A stretch of 64,000 bases of DNA, taken from the NCBI RefSeq assembly GCF_004343585.1, contig NZ_SLYW01000002.1:186001-250000 (forward strand). The letters are read 5' to 3'. The notes under the pieces are model-generated. The model saw nothing but the letters and a program-made list of their open reading frames with translations, was not told the origin of the DNA and ran no database searches. How positions within the stretch are numbered: position 1 is the first letter of the stretch; the number at the start of each line of letters is the position of its first letter. Below are positions 8,905 to 17,320 of the stretch, piece by piece. The stretch comes from Neorhizobium sp. JUb45. Lineage in GTDB: Bacteria; Pseudomonadota; Alphaproteobacteria; Rhizobiales; Rhizobiaceae. The translations under genes and the position numbers were made by a program.

Positions 8905-8932
8905 ACCAAAGCCACCCCGAAGGGTGGCTTTG
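8905..8932 (+). terminator. Terminator-like hairpin after the MBL-fold gene
   Basis: A perfect 12-bp stem (CCAAAGCCACCC / GGGTGGCTTTGG) with a CGAA tetraloop, 20 nt after the stop codon. The T-rich tail is weak, so termination efficiency is uncertain. Confidence 0.65.
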
Positions 8933-9055
8933 GCTTATATGTCCCTTTCGGGAGACGGTGGCGTGTTTCCATGCCCCGCAGATAAAGTATATTTAGTTCT
9001 TATCGGGATGCGCGTCAATGGTGTGTTGTCCAGCGATGCCACGCCGCCAGCCGCC

Positions 9056-9565
9056 TCACTTCTGAGTGGGTAGATCAATCTCTATGACGACCTCATCGGT
9101 AATGATGGTCCGTCCGGAAGTGTCCGTGAACGTGCTTGTTTCCTTTATCAAAATCTCTGGATTTGGCTTTTGCGCCCACCCAGCCATGCTGGCATGACAC
9201 TTCTCAAGTATCGGAGAGAGTTCATCCATAGCGATTCTGGGCGGGTTCCTGTTGACGAAATCCAGCCGCGAGGTTGCTACGGTCATGGGGTGGTCGCAGA
9301 CAACCCAGCATCGTCGCCCGTTGATCTTGTCGCTTGTTGCCTTTGATAACTCTACGCTGTTCTCGTAGCTCTGGTTATCATCATCGGTAGTTATGGGTAG
9401 AACGATGACCTTCCCATGCAACATGTTCTTTCGAGAAATGACCACGACGGGTCGTTTTTTCCAGAACTCAGGAATGTGGATCATGTTCTCTGGGTGCAGA
9501 GCACACCAGTAAAGGCTGCCAACCTTCGGAGCGGCTTTAATCTTGACGGGGTATCTCGTTGCCAT
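9056..9565 (-). CDS. PemK/MazF-family toxin-like protein, solo
   Basis: MazF-family toxins are sequence-specific endoribonucleases. The core is visible: VGSLYWCALHPEN at the first strand, KKRPVVVISRKN (the basic RP motif of MazF), KVIVLPITT, and WVVCDHPMTVATSRL. At 169 aa it is longer than typical MazF (about 110 aa), with an added C-terminal beta-like segment ending in VVIEIDLPTQK. No antitoxin-sized frame overlaps or abuts it: upstream on its strand is the divergent guaB leader and downstream is the convergent metallo-hydrolase gene. It is therefore either a solo toxin, a neutralised relic, or a regulatory RNA-binding PemK-like protein. Base composition is more AT-rich than its neighbours. 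Confidence 0.7.
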   Translation of the reverse strand: MATRYPVKIKAAPKVGSLYWCALHPENMIHIPEFWKKRPVVVISRKNMLHGKVIVLPITTDDDNQSYENSVELSKATSDKINGRRCWVVCDHPMTVATSRLDFVNRNPPRIAMDELSPILEKCHASMAGWAQKPNPEILIKETSTFTDTSGRTIITDEVVIEIDLPTQK

Positions 9566-9603
9566 GAGCGCCGAATGGGCCGGAGATCGTTTGAGTGAAA
9601 GTT

Positions 9604-9633
9604 TTGCGGTTAAACCAAGGGTAGAATTATAAA
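9604..9633 (+). promoter_or_regulatory. Candidate promoter upstream of guaB
   Basis: TTGCGG (9604-9609) and TATAAA (9628-9633) with an 18-nt spacer. Transcription would begin near 9640, about 35 nt before a hairpin with a T-run and about 190 nt before the guaB start. Confidence 0.4.
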
Positions 9634-9673
9634 ATTATTGCTCGCATCTTTGCTGGGGCAAGTCAAGCTATGC

Positions 9674-9706
9674 AATCCCGGCGGGTCTCCCCTCCGGGAT
9701 TTTTCT
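9674..9706 (+). terminator. Hairpin with T-run in the guaB leader (possible attenuator)
   Basis: AATCCCGG (9674-9681) pairs with CCGGGATT (9694-9701) around a 12-nt loop and is followed by more T. No protein gene lies upstream on this strand, so it is not an ordinary gene terminator. It lies between a candidate promoter and guaB, as an attenuator or the end of a short RNA would. Confidence 0.5.
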
Positions 9707-9831
9707 GTTCCCAATCTGTCATGAACGTGTTACCAGCCCTCGCCAACTTCCATGTATTTCATGCAGAAGAAGCCGGACGGGGATTTTCCCTTTTCCGGAG
9801 GATTCTGCCTATCCAACTGAAGGAATTGGCA

Positions 9832-11325
9832 ATGGCACGCATCGTAATCTCGGCAACCGGCGCGGAAGCGCTTACCTTCGACGATGTGCTCCTGCAGCCG
9901 GGGCACTCGGAAATCATGCCGGGCCAGACCAACATTTCCACCCGTATCGCCAAGGATATCGACCTGTCGCTGCCGATCCTGTCGTCGGCCATGGACACGG
10001 TCACCGAAAGCCGTCTGGCGATTGCCATGGCGCAGTCGGGCGGCATGGGCGTCATCCACCGCAACCTGACCCCGATCGAACAGGCCGAGGAAGTTCGCCA
10101 GGTCAAGAAGTTCGAAAGCGGCATGGTCGTCAACCCGGTGACGATCGGCCCGGATGCCACGCTTGCCGACGCCCACGCGTTGATGAAGGCGCATGGCATT
10201 TCCGGTATTCCGGTCGTTGAAAACGGCGGCCGTCCGGGCCGTCTGGTCGGTATCCTCACCAACCGCGACGTCCGTTTCGCCTCCGATCCGTCCCAGAAAA
10301 TTTTTGAACTGATGACGCGCGACAACCTGATCACGGTCAGGGACGGTGTCGAGCAGGCTGAAGCCAAGCGCCTGCTGCACACCAACCGCATCGAAAAGCT
10401 GCTGGTTGTCGATAATGAAGGCCGTTGCGTCGGTCTCATCACCGTCAAGGACATCGAGAAGTCGCAGCTCAACCCGAATGCCGCCAAGGATGCGCAGGGC
10501 CGCCTGCGCGTTGCCGCCGCCATCTCCACCGGTGACGATGGCGTCGAGCGCGCCGAACGCCTGATCGATGCCGGCGTCGATGTCATCGTCGTCGATACGG
10601 CTCACGGCCATTCCCAGAAGGTTCTGGATGCGGTCGCCCACGTCAAGAAGATGTCGAACGCCATCCGCATCATTGCCGGCAATGTCGCCACAGCGGAAGG
10701 CACCAAGGCGCTGATCGATGCCGGTGCCGATTGCATCAAGGTCGGTATCGGTCCGGGCTCGATCTGCACCACCCGCATCGTCGCCGGCGTCGGCGTGCCG
10801 CAGCTCGCAGCCGTCATGGCGGCCGTCGAGGAAGGCAACAAGCACGGCATTCCGGTCATCGCCGATGGCGGCCTGAAGTTTTCGGGCGACGTCGCCAAGG
10901 CAATCGCCGCCGGTGCATCGGCCGTCATGGTCGGTTCGCTTCTGGCCGGTACCGATGAAAGCCCGGGCGAAGTTTACCTCTACCAGGGCCGTTCGTTCAA
11001 AGCCTATCGCGGCATGGGTTCCGTCGGCGCCATGGCGCGCGGCTCGGCAGACCGTTATTTCCAGGCGGAAGTGCGCGACACGCTGAAGCTTGTGCCGGAA
11101 GGCATCGAGGGCCAGGTTCCATACAAGGGCCCGGTCTCGGCCGTGCTGCACCAGCTGGCCGGTGGCCTCAAGGCTGCCATGGGTTATGTCGGCGGCAAGG
11201 ACATCAAGGACTTTCAGGAAAAGGCGACTTTCGTGCGCATTTCCGGCGCCGGTCTTCGCGAAAGCCATCCGCATGGCGTGACCATCACCCGCGAAAGCCC
11301 GAACTATCCGGGCGTCAGCTCGTAA
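9832..11325 (+). CDS. guaB: Inosine-5'-monophosphate dehydrogenase
   Basis: Oxidises IMP to XMP with NAD+, the committed step to GMP. The 497-aa length is normal. The barrel begins with [13 protein letters not shown], has the [22 protein letters not shown] segment split by tandem CBS domains (about residues 95-205), and carries the active-site loop [11 protein letters not shown] with catalytic C312, then DGGLKFSGD and the flap GMGSVGAM. The frame is open upstream to 9670, but ATG 9832 has AAGGA at good spacing and matches the family N-terminus. Followed by a strong terminator. A hairpin in the leader hints at transcriptional control. Confidence 0.98.
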   Translation: MARIVISATGAEALTFDDVLLQPGHSEIMPGQTNISTRIAKDIDLSLPILSSAMDTVTESRLAIAMAQSGGMGVIHRNLTPIEQAEEVRQVKKFESGMVVNPVTIGPDATLADAHALMKAHGISGIPVVENGGRPGRLVGILTNRDVRFASDPSQKIFELMTRDNLITVRDGVEQAEAKRLLHTNRIEKLLVVDNEGRCVGLITVKDIEKSQLNPNAAKDAQGRLRVAAAISTGDDGVERAERLIDAGVDVIVVDTAHGHSQKVLDAVAHVKKMSNAIRIIAGNVATAEGTKALIDAGADCIKVGIGPGSICTTRIVAGVGVPQLAAVMAAVEEGNKHGIPVIADGGLKFSGDVAKAIAAGASAVMVGSLLAGTDESPGEVYLYQGRSFKAYRGMGSVGAMARGSADRYFQAEVRDTLKLVPEGIEGQVPYKGPVSAVLHQLAGGLKAAMGYVGGKDIKDFQEKATFVRISGAGLRESHPHGVTITRESPNYPGVSS

Positions 11326-11367
11326 GCGCCCAGGCGCATTCGCGAGAAACTCTCCACCGATTTCGGG

Positions 11368-11396
11368 CGGGCCGGGCATGTTGCCCGGCCCGTTTT
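11368..11396 (+). terminator. Rho-independent terminator of guaB
   Basis: An 11-bp GC-rich stem (CGGGCCGGGCA / TGCCCGGCCCG) with a TGT loop and a following T4 run, 43 nt after the guaB stop. Confidence 0.85.
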
Positions 11397-11435
11397 CGTG
11401 TCAGAACACCGGCTAAAAGCTGGAGGACCAAGCCG

Positions 11436-11873
11436 ATGACATCAGACCTGTTGCTGACTGACACAACCGCCATGTTCTGGCCGATGATCGCGCATGCGTT
11501 CCTCGTTTTCATTCTGTATTACATGCTGTCGAAGCGCCGTGTCGCCGCCGTGAAGTCCGGCACATTCGATGCACGGCAGTTCAAGGAAAACCTGTCGGAA
11601 CCGCCGGAAAGCCTGCTGGTGCACAACAATCTGAAGAACCAGTTCGAGCTGCCGATGTTGTTCCATGCCGGCGTCCTGGCCATCTTCGTCAGCAATGCCG
11701 ACAATATCATCACCATTGCGCTTGCCTGGATCTTTGTGCTGTCGCGGTATGCGCATTCCTATGTGCACATCACCAGCAACCGGCTGCTTCTGCGCCGCCC
11801 CCTGTTCATGGTCGGTTTTCTGGCGACCGTGCTGATGTGGGGCTGGCTGGCCATCTGGCTGGCGACCTCCTGA
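11436..11873 (+). CDS. MAPEG family membrane protein
   Basis: A 145-aa inner-membrane protein with about four hydrophobic helices: one near the N-terminus (MFWPMIAHAFLVFILYYM), two in the middle and one at the end. The MAPEG-type core is seen in NLKNQFELPMLFHAGV and WIFVLSRYAHSYVH. Eukaryotic relatives are glutathione-dependent (microsomal GST, leukotriene C4 synthase). For bacterial members the substrate is usually unknown. It lies alone after the guaB terminator, so it probably has its own promoter. Confidence 0.8.
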   Translation: MTSDLLLTDTTAMFWPMIAHAFLVFILYYMLSKRRVAAVKSGTFDARQFKENLSEPPESLLVHNNLKNQFELPMLFHAGVLAIFVSNADNIITIALAWIFVLSRYAHSYVHITSNRLLLRRPLFMVGFLATVLMWGWLAIWLATS

Positions 11874-11993
11874 TTGTGCTGAAGCGGCGCCTGCCTCACG
11901 CATTCGTGTAGGGTGGGCGCCACGGCGCTGCGTCGCCATGTCCAGAACTCTGCTCTACCTTCGCTTCATCGTTTCACGAGAGGAGCAGGCATC

Positions 11994-12872
11994 ATGGACA
12001 AGAAGCCCAAAGTCACGCAGGCGATGATTTCCGCCTATGACGAATACACCCATCTCCATCTCGACCGCAGAAAATTCATGGAGCGGCTGACGGTGCTGGC
12101 CGGTTCCGGTGCGGCCGCTGCCGCCATCGCCCCCATGCTGGCCGCCAGTGGTGCACAAGCCGCCGTTGTCGCTGTCGATGATGATCGCCTCACCACCAAA
12201 AGCGTCGTTTTTCCCGGCGCGACCGGCGAGATGAAAGCCTATTGGGCACGCCCGAAATCGGCCAGCGGCCCGCTTGGCTCGATCATCGTCATCCATGAGA
12301 ACCGTGGCCTCAACGAGCATATCCGCGATGTCGCCCGCCGCGCCGCACTCGAGGGCTTCAATGCGCTCGCCGTCGATTTCCTCTCTCCTGTCGGCGGCAC
12401 TCCGCCGGATGAAGACAAGGCGCGCGAACTGTTTTCCACCCTCGATCCGGCAAAGACGGCGGCCGATGGAGAAGCGGCGCGCGGCTGGCTTGCCGGCCAC
12501 GAGGGCGCAAACGGCAAGGTCGGTGCGATCGGCTTCTGCTGGGGCGGTGGTCTGGTCAACCGCATGGCGGTGAACTCGCCGGATCTGAATGCCGGCGTGG
12601 CCTATTACGGCCAGCAGGCGCCGGCCGCCGATGTGCCAAAGATCAAGGCGCCGCTGATGCTGCATTACGGCGGCCTCGACGAGCGTATCAATGCGGGCAT
12701 TCCGGCCTATCGCGAGGCGCTGGAAAAGAACGGCAAAACGTTCGAGATCTTCGTTTATGAGGGCGTCAACCACGCCTTCAACAACGATACGTCCTCTGCC
12801 CGTTATGACAAGGCGGCCGCCGATCTCGCCTGGAGCCGCACGATCGGTTTCTTCAAGGCCAATCTCGGTTGA
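11994..12872 (+). CDS. Dienelactone hydrolase family protein, exported
   Basis: An alpha/beta-hydrolase with the dienelactone hydrolase triad: nucleophile C182 (IGFCWGGG), D229 (YGGLDERIN) and H260 (EGVNHAFNN), plus E102 in IHENRG, which activates the cysteine in this family. The N-terminus has a twin-arginine-like DRRKFMERL near residues 24-32 and a hydrophobic Ala-rich stretch to about residue 57, so it is probably exported by Tat. It has 292 aa against about 235 for the cytoplasmic enzyme. ATG 11994 is preceded by AGGAG. No aromatic-degradation genes are nearby, so carboxymethylenebutenolidase activity should not be assumed. Confidence 0.85.
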   Translation: MDKKPKVTQAMISAYDEYTHLHLDRRKFMERLTVLAGSGAAAAAIAPMLAASGAQAAVVAVDDDRLTTKSVVFPGATGEMKAYWARPKSASGPLGSIIVIHENRGLNEHIRDVARRAALEGFNALAVDFLSPVGGTPPDEDKARELFSTLDPAKTAADGEAARGWLAGHEGANGKVGAIGFCWGGGLVNRMAVNSPDLNAGVAYYGQQAPAADVPKIKAPLMLHYGGLDERINAGIPAYREALEKNGKTFEIFVYEGVNHAFNNDTSSARYDKAAADLAWSRTIGFFKANLG

Positions 12873-12874
12873 GC

Positions 12875-14110
12875 CTATCTGGCGGGGGAAGCGGAATGCG
12901 TCTCCGCCGGCCGCACCAGATGGCAGAACAAGGCACCGCCCGCCAAAAGCACGGCGGTGCCGATGAATACGGCCGGCATGCCGATATGCCCACCGACAAA
13001 CCCGCCCGAAACCGGCCCCGCGACCTGACCGACATATTGCGCCGAAATCGACAGGCCGAGAATGGCGCCGGTTGCGCTGTCGGGCACATTGTGGCGGATG
13101 ACGGCGGTGATGCAGGGCAACAGCCCGCCGAGCGCCAGCCCCATCAGGAAGCGTAAAAATATCAGCTGCCAGCTTTCGGTGACAAAAGCCTGCGGGATCA
13201 AAAGCACGGCCGCCACCGCCAGCGTCATGGTGATGACGCGCCAAGTGCCGATGCGGTCGGCCAGCTTGCCCAGCCGCGAGGCGGACAGTACGCTGCCCAG
13301 CGCTGCCGCCGACATGACGAAACCGGCGGTGATCGTCACCTGCGCCGGGTCAGTCACCAGTTGTGCCACATAAACGGTGATGATCGGCTCGATCGACATA
13401 TTGGCGAACATCAGCAGCATGCCGGTAAACAGCATGGCGACAACCGGCCCCTTGTGCGGCAGCGAGCGAAACCCGCCGCTGCTTTTCGCCGCCTGTTTGC
13501 GTGTCGACGATTTTTCCTCGCGGATCAGAAACAGCGTGGCGAGAAAGGCGAAAAAGATGGCGGCCCCGGCACATAGGAACGTCGCACGGATGCCGATCAG
13601 CTGCGGCAGAACTCCGCCGATCAGCGGCCCGACGAGATTGCCGGCCATGATGCCGGCCGACAGCGTGCCGAGTGCCCAGGCGGAACGGTCCTTTGGCGTC
13701 TGCGCCGCCACAAGAACCATCGAGCCGGATGCGTAACCGCCGGCAAGTCCCACCACCAGCCGCAATGCTACCAGTTGCCACACGGTGGTCGCCATGCCCA
13801 TCAGCGAGATGGCAATGGTCATGCCGATCGCGGCACGCACCAGCATCAGTTTCCGTCCATAGATATCGCCGAGGCGTCCCCAGATGGGGGCGACGAGCGC
13901 TGCGGCAAGGAAGGTCGCGCCATAGGCGATGCCGGACCATTGCACGATGGCGGCATGGTCGGTGAGGCCGAGTTCCTCGACGTAAAGCGGCAGGAAGGGC
14001 AGGAGCAGCGTCATCGCCACGATGGTGGTGAACGAGCCGGTGAGGCAGACGAACAGATTGCGTTTCCAGTGAATGGAGCCGGCGGCGGGGCTGGTGGTGG
14101 CGTCTGTCAT
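12875..14110 (-). CDS. MFS exporter, DHA1-type (12 TM)
   Basis: A 411-aa inner-membrane transporter with a typical 12-helix pattern. The cytoplasmic loop 2-3 motif is GRLGDIYGRKLMLVR, and the symmetric loop in the second half is SRLGKLADRIGTWR. Motif C-like GTLSAGIMAGNLVGPLIGG in helix 5 marks it as a drug/H+ antiporter. It converges on the dienelactone hydrolase gene with 2 nt between the stops. No regulator adjoins it and the substrate cannot be predicted. Confidence 0.88.
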   Translation of the reverse strand: MTDATTSPAAGSIHWKRNLFVCLTGSFTTIVAMTLLLPFLPLYVEELGLTDHAAIVQWSGIAYGATFLAAALVAPIWGRLGDIYGRKLMLVRAAIGMTIAISLMGMATTVWQLVALRLVVGLAGGYASGSMVLVAAQTPKDRSAWALGTLSAGIMAGNLVGPLIGGVLPQLIGIRATFLCAGAAIFFAFLATLFLIREEKSSTRKQAAKSSGGFRSLPHKGPVVAMLFTGMLLMFANMSIEPIITVYVAQLVTDPAQVTITAGFVMSAAALGSVLSASRLGKLADRIGTWRVITMTLAVAAVLLIPQAFVTESWQLIFLRFLMGLALGGLLPCITAVIRHNVPDSATGAILGLSISAQYVGQVAGPVSGGFVGGHIGMPAVFIGTAVLLAGGALFCHLVRPAETHSASPAR

Positions 14111-14270
14111 GGGGGCTCGGGAGGTGTGGCGGGGCCTTGGAGTTTAGGCGCAAGGGGGCAATGCGCCAAGCCGGGATGGGGCAGGGGCGGTACGGGATAC
14201 TGGCGTTTGTGTTGAGGCAATGCATTGCGGAACCATCGATCCACGAGAAGGCTGATGGCCGGGTAGTGAG

Positions 14271-14440
14271 CCCCTCACTTGCGATTTCTAACACTTAGCC
14301 TTTGGCTAAGATGTTGAAATCGCTTTCTCTCCCTCAAGGGGAGAGATAAGGGCCGCAGCGTTTTTTCCTCTCCCCTTGCGGGAGAGGATAGCAAGTCCGC
14401 GAGAGGCAAGGCCGATCGCTGGACGCGCTTGGTGAGGGGT
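14271..14440. repeat. Intergenic palindromic element, type C
   Basis: Nested hairpins: outer CCCCTCAC against GTGAGGGG, small stem CTTAGCC-TTT-GGCTAAG (14294-14310), CTCTCCCTCAAGGGGAGAG (14327-14345) and CCTCTCCCCTTGCGGGAGAGG (14368-14388). It differs in sequence from the type A and B elements here but has the same mosaic look. It fills the gap between the MFS gene and oxyR. Confidence 0.6.
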
Positions 14441-14476
14441 GTTTTGCCAAATCCGGACAAGGGATACCGCCAACCC

Positions 14477-15367
14477 TCAACCCCGACTACACGCCAAAAT
14501 CGCCGCCCCCAGCGCCTCCATATCCTTGGTCCTCCCGCTTGAGCGCCGCCAGATCAACCCGATCTGCCGCGATGGGACCGGCTCGGCAAAAGGCACGATG
14601 CGCAGGTCGTTGCGAGCCGCTTCGGTGGCGATCGCCATTTCCGGGATCAGCGTCATGCCCATGTCATGCGAGACCATCTGCAACAACGTGGTCATCGAGG
14701 TGGCGCCAAAGTTGACGAGGCTGCGTTTTCCGGCCGTGCCGCACACGGCCAGCGCCTGATCGCGCAGGCAATGGCCTTCCTCCAGCAGCAGCAGCCGTTC
14801 GGCATCCACCTGCGTTTCGGTCAAGGGCGAGGTCAGCACATCGCTGTCATTATTGGCCATCGCCATGAAAAACCGGTCGGCAAACAGCGGCCGGCTCTCC
14901 AGCCCATCGCCATCGATCGGCAGCGCCGCAATCACCGCATCGATACGGCCTTCGCTGAGGTCGGCGATCAGCCGGTCGGTCACTGCCTCGCGCAACTCGA
15001 TTTCCACATCGGGATGGTTTTCGCGCAAGTGCGGCACCAGCGCCGGCACCAGATAGGGGGCGACGGTCGGAATGATGCCGATCCGCGTCAGGCCCTGCAA
15101 AACACCGCCGCCATCGCGTGAAAACTCTTCCAGCCCGGCGACATCCTCAAGAATGCGCCGCACCCGCTGCAACACGGCTTCGCCCTTGGGGGTCAGCAAC
15201 ACGCCGGAGCGGTGGCGCTCCACCAGCAACGTGCCGAGATGCTCTTCCATCTCCATGATCTGCGCCGACAGCGCCGGCTGGCTGACATTCACCATGGCGG
15301 CCGCCTTTCCGAAATGGCGTGCAGCGGCCAGCGCTTCGAAATAGCGCATCTGGCGCAATGTCAACAT
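14477..15367 (-). CDS. oxyR: LysR-type peroxide sensor OxyR
   Basis: Thiol-based hydrogen-peroxide sensor and transcription activator. The 296-aa protein has the LysR helix-turn-helix (residues about 3-60) and the OxyR signature around the redox pair: C200 in EEGHCLRDQAL and C209 nine residues later, aligned with E. coli C199 and C208. T101 in the substrate cavity sequence GIIPTVAPYL also matches the family. ATG 15367 gives the standard N-terminus MLTLRQMRYFEAL. A TTG further upstream is less likely. No catalase or ahp gene is adjacent, so its targets must lie elsewhere in the genome. Confidence 0.9.
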   Translation of the reverse strand: MLTLRQMRYFEALAAARHFGKAAAMVNVSQPALSAQIMEMEEHLGTLLVERHRSGVLLTPKGEAVLQRVRRILEDVAGLEEFSRDGGGVLQGLTRIGIIPTVAPYLVPALVPHLRENHPDVEIELREAVTDRLIADLSEGRIDAVIAALPIDGDGLESRPLFADRFFMAMANNDSDVLTSPLTETQVDAERLLLLEEGHCLRDQALAVCGTAGKRSLVNFGATSMTTLLQMVSHDMGMTLIPEMAIATEAARNDLRIVPFAEPVPSRQIGLIWRRSSGRTKDMEALGAAILACSRG

Positions 15368-15467
15368 GATAGGGTTTTCCGATCGCAACGATGCCTAGTA
15401 TGCGGCGGAAGTTATCGGATGAAGTCGGGGCAGGCAACGTCCTTATCAAGGCCGCGGGGGAGTTTAG

Positions 15468-15743
15468 TCAGCCCGCTCGTTTCGCCCGTCTGGCTTCGGC
15501 GGCTTCGATGATCGCATAGGATTCCTTCAGCACATCATCAAAATCGACGGACAATCCCGCATCCAGCTCAGCCAGCCCCGCCGCTTCATCCAGAATAATC
15601 GCGCCTTCCTGCTCGGCATAATGTTCCAGCGCCCGACGCATCACCGTTGCGCGATCTTCCTTCACGGCCGCAGCAACACGGTCGAGGACCTCAATCAGGT
15701 CTTCGGGCAAATCCAGCTCGATCTGAAGTTCTTTCGTTGCCAT
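15468..15743 (-). CDS. Ribbon-helix-helix (CopG/ParD-like) protein
   Basis: A 91-aa protein whose N-terminal half has the RHH pattern: a basic/polar strand (KELQIELDLPEDL), then helices IEVLDRVAAAVKED and RATVMRRALEHYAEQEG. The acidic C-terminal half is the sort that wraps a toxin in ParD-type antitoxins. No ParE/RelE-sized gene follows before oxyR, so it is a solo antitoxin-like DNA-binding protein or a relic. ATG 15743 has a GAGG 9 nt upstream. Confidence 0.7.
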   Translation of the reverse strand: MATKELQIELDLPEDLIEVLDRVAAAVKEDRATVMRRALEHYAEQEGAIILDEAAGLAELDAGLSVDFDDVLKESYAIIEAAEARRAKRAG

Positions 15744-15808
15744 CGGCAAAATCCTCAGCCGTTACGTGGCCACGCTGCATCCGATGTGACGCGAAGTCAA
15801 CGATCGCC

Positions 15809-16759
15809 TCACCAGCCCGGCATCACCTGCGCCATCCGTGGTCGTACCAGCCGCGTCACCGTCTTCATGTCGCCGTCGATATCGTCGGAAACCGGGGCGG
15901 GCGAGATGTTGTCGAGGCAGGCGGTGATGTGGTCGGTGATGGCGTTGAGCAGCGATGGCGACAGGCCGGGGCGTTTCATCAGGCCGATCTGCACCGGCGG
16001 CAACGGCGGAAAACCGTCGGCCGAGGTCAGCACCTTCATGCCGGTGCGCAGCGCCGATTCCGGCAGAACGGAAACCGCAAGCCCGGTCAAAACGGCGGCG
16101 GCAACAACGGTCGCCGACCAGCTGGTGAACAACACCTGGTAATCGCGGCCATCGGCATCGAGCGCCGAACAGGCCAGTTGCCGCCACAGGCAATCACGCC
16201 GACCGACGGCGAGCGGCACCGGCGCATCGTCCTTCAGCGGGTGGTTGGCGGAGCCCACCCAGCACAAAGGCTCGGTGCGCACCACGTCGGAAACCCGCAG
16301 GCGCGGATTGTGGGTGACGAGCGCGATATCCAGCTCGCCGCGCGCCATCTTTTCGGCCAGGCTCGGCGAAGGTTCGCAGACGATGTAAAGCTCGACATTC
16401 GGATGTGTCTTGGCGAACCGCCCGATGATTTCCGGCATGTAGCGGTCGGCATAATCGTCCGGCGTGCCGATCCGCAGCGTGCCTTCCAGACGGTTGTCGT
16501 CGAAGGCGGCCATTGCCTCGTTGTTGAGGCGGATGATGCGGCGTGCGTAATTCAGCAGCTTGTCGCCCTCGGCGGTCAGCTTGTTGCCGCGCCCGTCCTT
16601 CATGAACAGCTGCTTGCCGACCCGTTCCTCAAGCCGGCGCATCTGCATGGAAACCGCCGATTGCGTCTTGAACACCCGGTCGGCCGCCTTGGTGAAACTG
16701 CCGGTGTCGACAATGGCGACAAAGGTGTGCAGCTGGTCGATATCGAGGGGTGCGGCCAT
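15809..16759 (-). CDS. LysR family transcriptional regulator
   Basis: 316 aa, with the N-terminal winged helix-turn-helix (LDIDQLHTFVAIVDTGSF, then AADRVFKTQSAVSMQMRRLE) and a C-terminal periplasmic-binding-protein-like effector domain beginning near residue 90 (LRIGTPDDYADRYMP). It resembles the LrhA/HexA-like branch. It is transcribed divergently from a DUF1127 gene, a pairing common in rhizobia, and may regulate that gene. The effector is unknown. Confidence 0.88.
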   Translation of the reverse strand: MAAPLDIDQLHTFVAIVDTGSFTKAADRVFKTQSAVSMQMRRLEERVGKQLFMKDGRGNKLTAEGDKLLNYARRIIRLNNEAMAAFDDNRLEGTLRIGTPDDYADRYMPEIIGRFAKTHPNVELYIVCEPSPSLAEKMARGELDIALVTHNPRLRVSDVVRTEPLCWVGSANHPLKDDAPVPLAVGRRDCLWRQLACSALDADGRDYQVLFTSWSATVVAAAVLTGLAVSVLPESALRTGMKVLTSADGFPPLPPVQIGLMKRPGLSPSLLNAITDHITACLDNISPAPVSDDIDGDMKTVTRLVRPRMAQVMPGW

Positions 16760-16948
16760 GGCGATGATCCATCAGGGTGTTTGATGCTAACCATTAGAAA
16801 CATTCGTTGGACTGATCAATAGTGATCTTACATAACGAAACGCAATTCCAGAGCAACAACGCTTCGAAAGAGCGAAGTTCCCCTGACCGCCTGCCGGCCA
16901 TTTGCAGCGCCGGAGCGGTCTTTCCCGTGCCTTAGAGAGGACAAGGCC

Positions 16949-17242
16949 ATGCGCATGAACGAACGGATGACACAACACGGAATGCTTGGAGCCCCGCGCG
17001 GCACGACGTTTTCGGCCCGTTTGAACGCGCGAATTGTGGCCCTGTGGCGTGCCTTGAAAAATCGCGTGGCGCTCAATCCGCTGCTCGATCTCGATGACCA
17101 GCAACTGGATGACATCGGCCTCACCCGTCGCGATGTCGAGCAGGCACTCACCCATTCCGGCGTGCTGGACGATCCCTATCACCATCTCTCCTCCGCCCGG
17201 CAGCGCGGTCGCCGCGCCTACATGCTGTCGCTGGAGAGATGA
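16949..17242 (+). CDS. DUF1127 domain small protein
   Basis: A 97-aa protein with the DUF1127 (YjiS-like) core in its middle: a helix around WRALKNRVALNPLLDLDD followed by QQLDDIGLTRRDVEQAL. These small basic proteins are abundant in rhizobia. Work in Agrobacterium and related bacteria links some to RNA turnover and phosphate or carbon metabolism, but the role of this one is unknown. It is preceded by AGAGAGGACAAGG, and its longer leader may hold operators for the divergent LysR protein. A terminator follows. Confidence 0.85.
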   Translation: MRMNERMTQHGMLGAPRGTTFSARLNARIVALWRALKNRVALNPLLDLDDQQLDDIGLTRRDVEQALTHSGVLDDPYHHLSSARQRGRRAYMLSLER

Positions 17243-17284
17243 AACGGTTTTTCCCCGCAGGGTCATGCCAATAGCCCTGCCTTT

Positions 17285-17316
17285 GCCCGGCCCGGTTTTC
17301 CGCGCCGGGCTTTTTT
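17285..17316 (+). terminator. Terminator after the DUF1127 gene
   Basis: Stem GCCCGGC / GCCGGGC with a 12-nt loop followed by T6, 42 nt after the stop. It also sits just beyond the 3' end of the convergent DUF937 gene. Confidence 0.8.
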
Positions 17317-17320
17317 ATGC

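Noticed and set aside
9670..9831. An N-terminal extension of guaB from ATG 9670
   Set aside because: The extension is not IMPDH-like, overlaps the leader hairpin, and ATG 9832 has a proper ribosome site and the conserved N-terminus.
9640..9831. A known purine or guanidine riboswitch in the guaB leader
   Set aside because: I could not fit the three-way junction or conserved loops of those classes; only a simple hairpin with a T-run is supported.
9730..11379. A 549-codon open frame antisense to guaB
   Set aside because: Covers exactly the guaB coding region; Asp/Gly/Ala/Arg-rich shadow.
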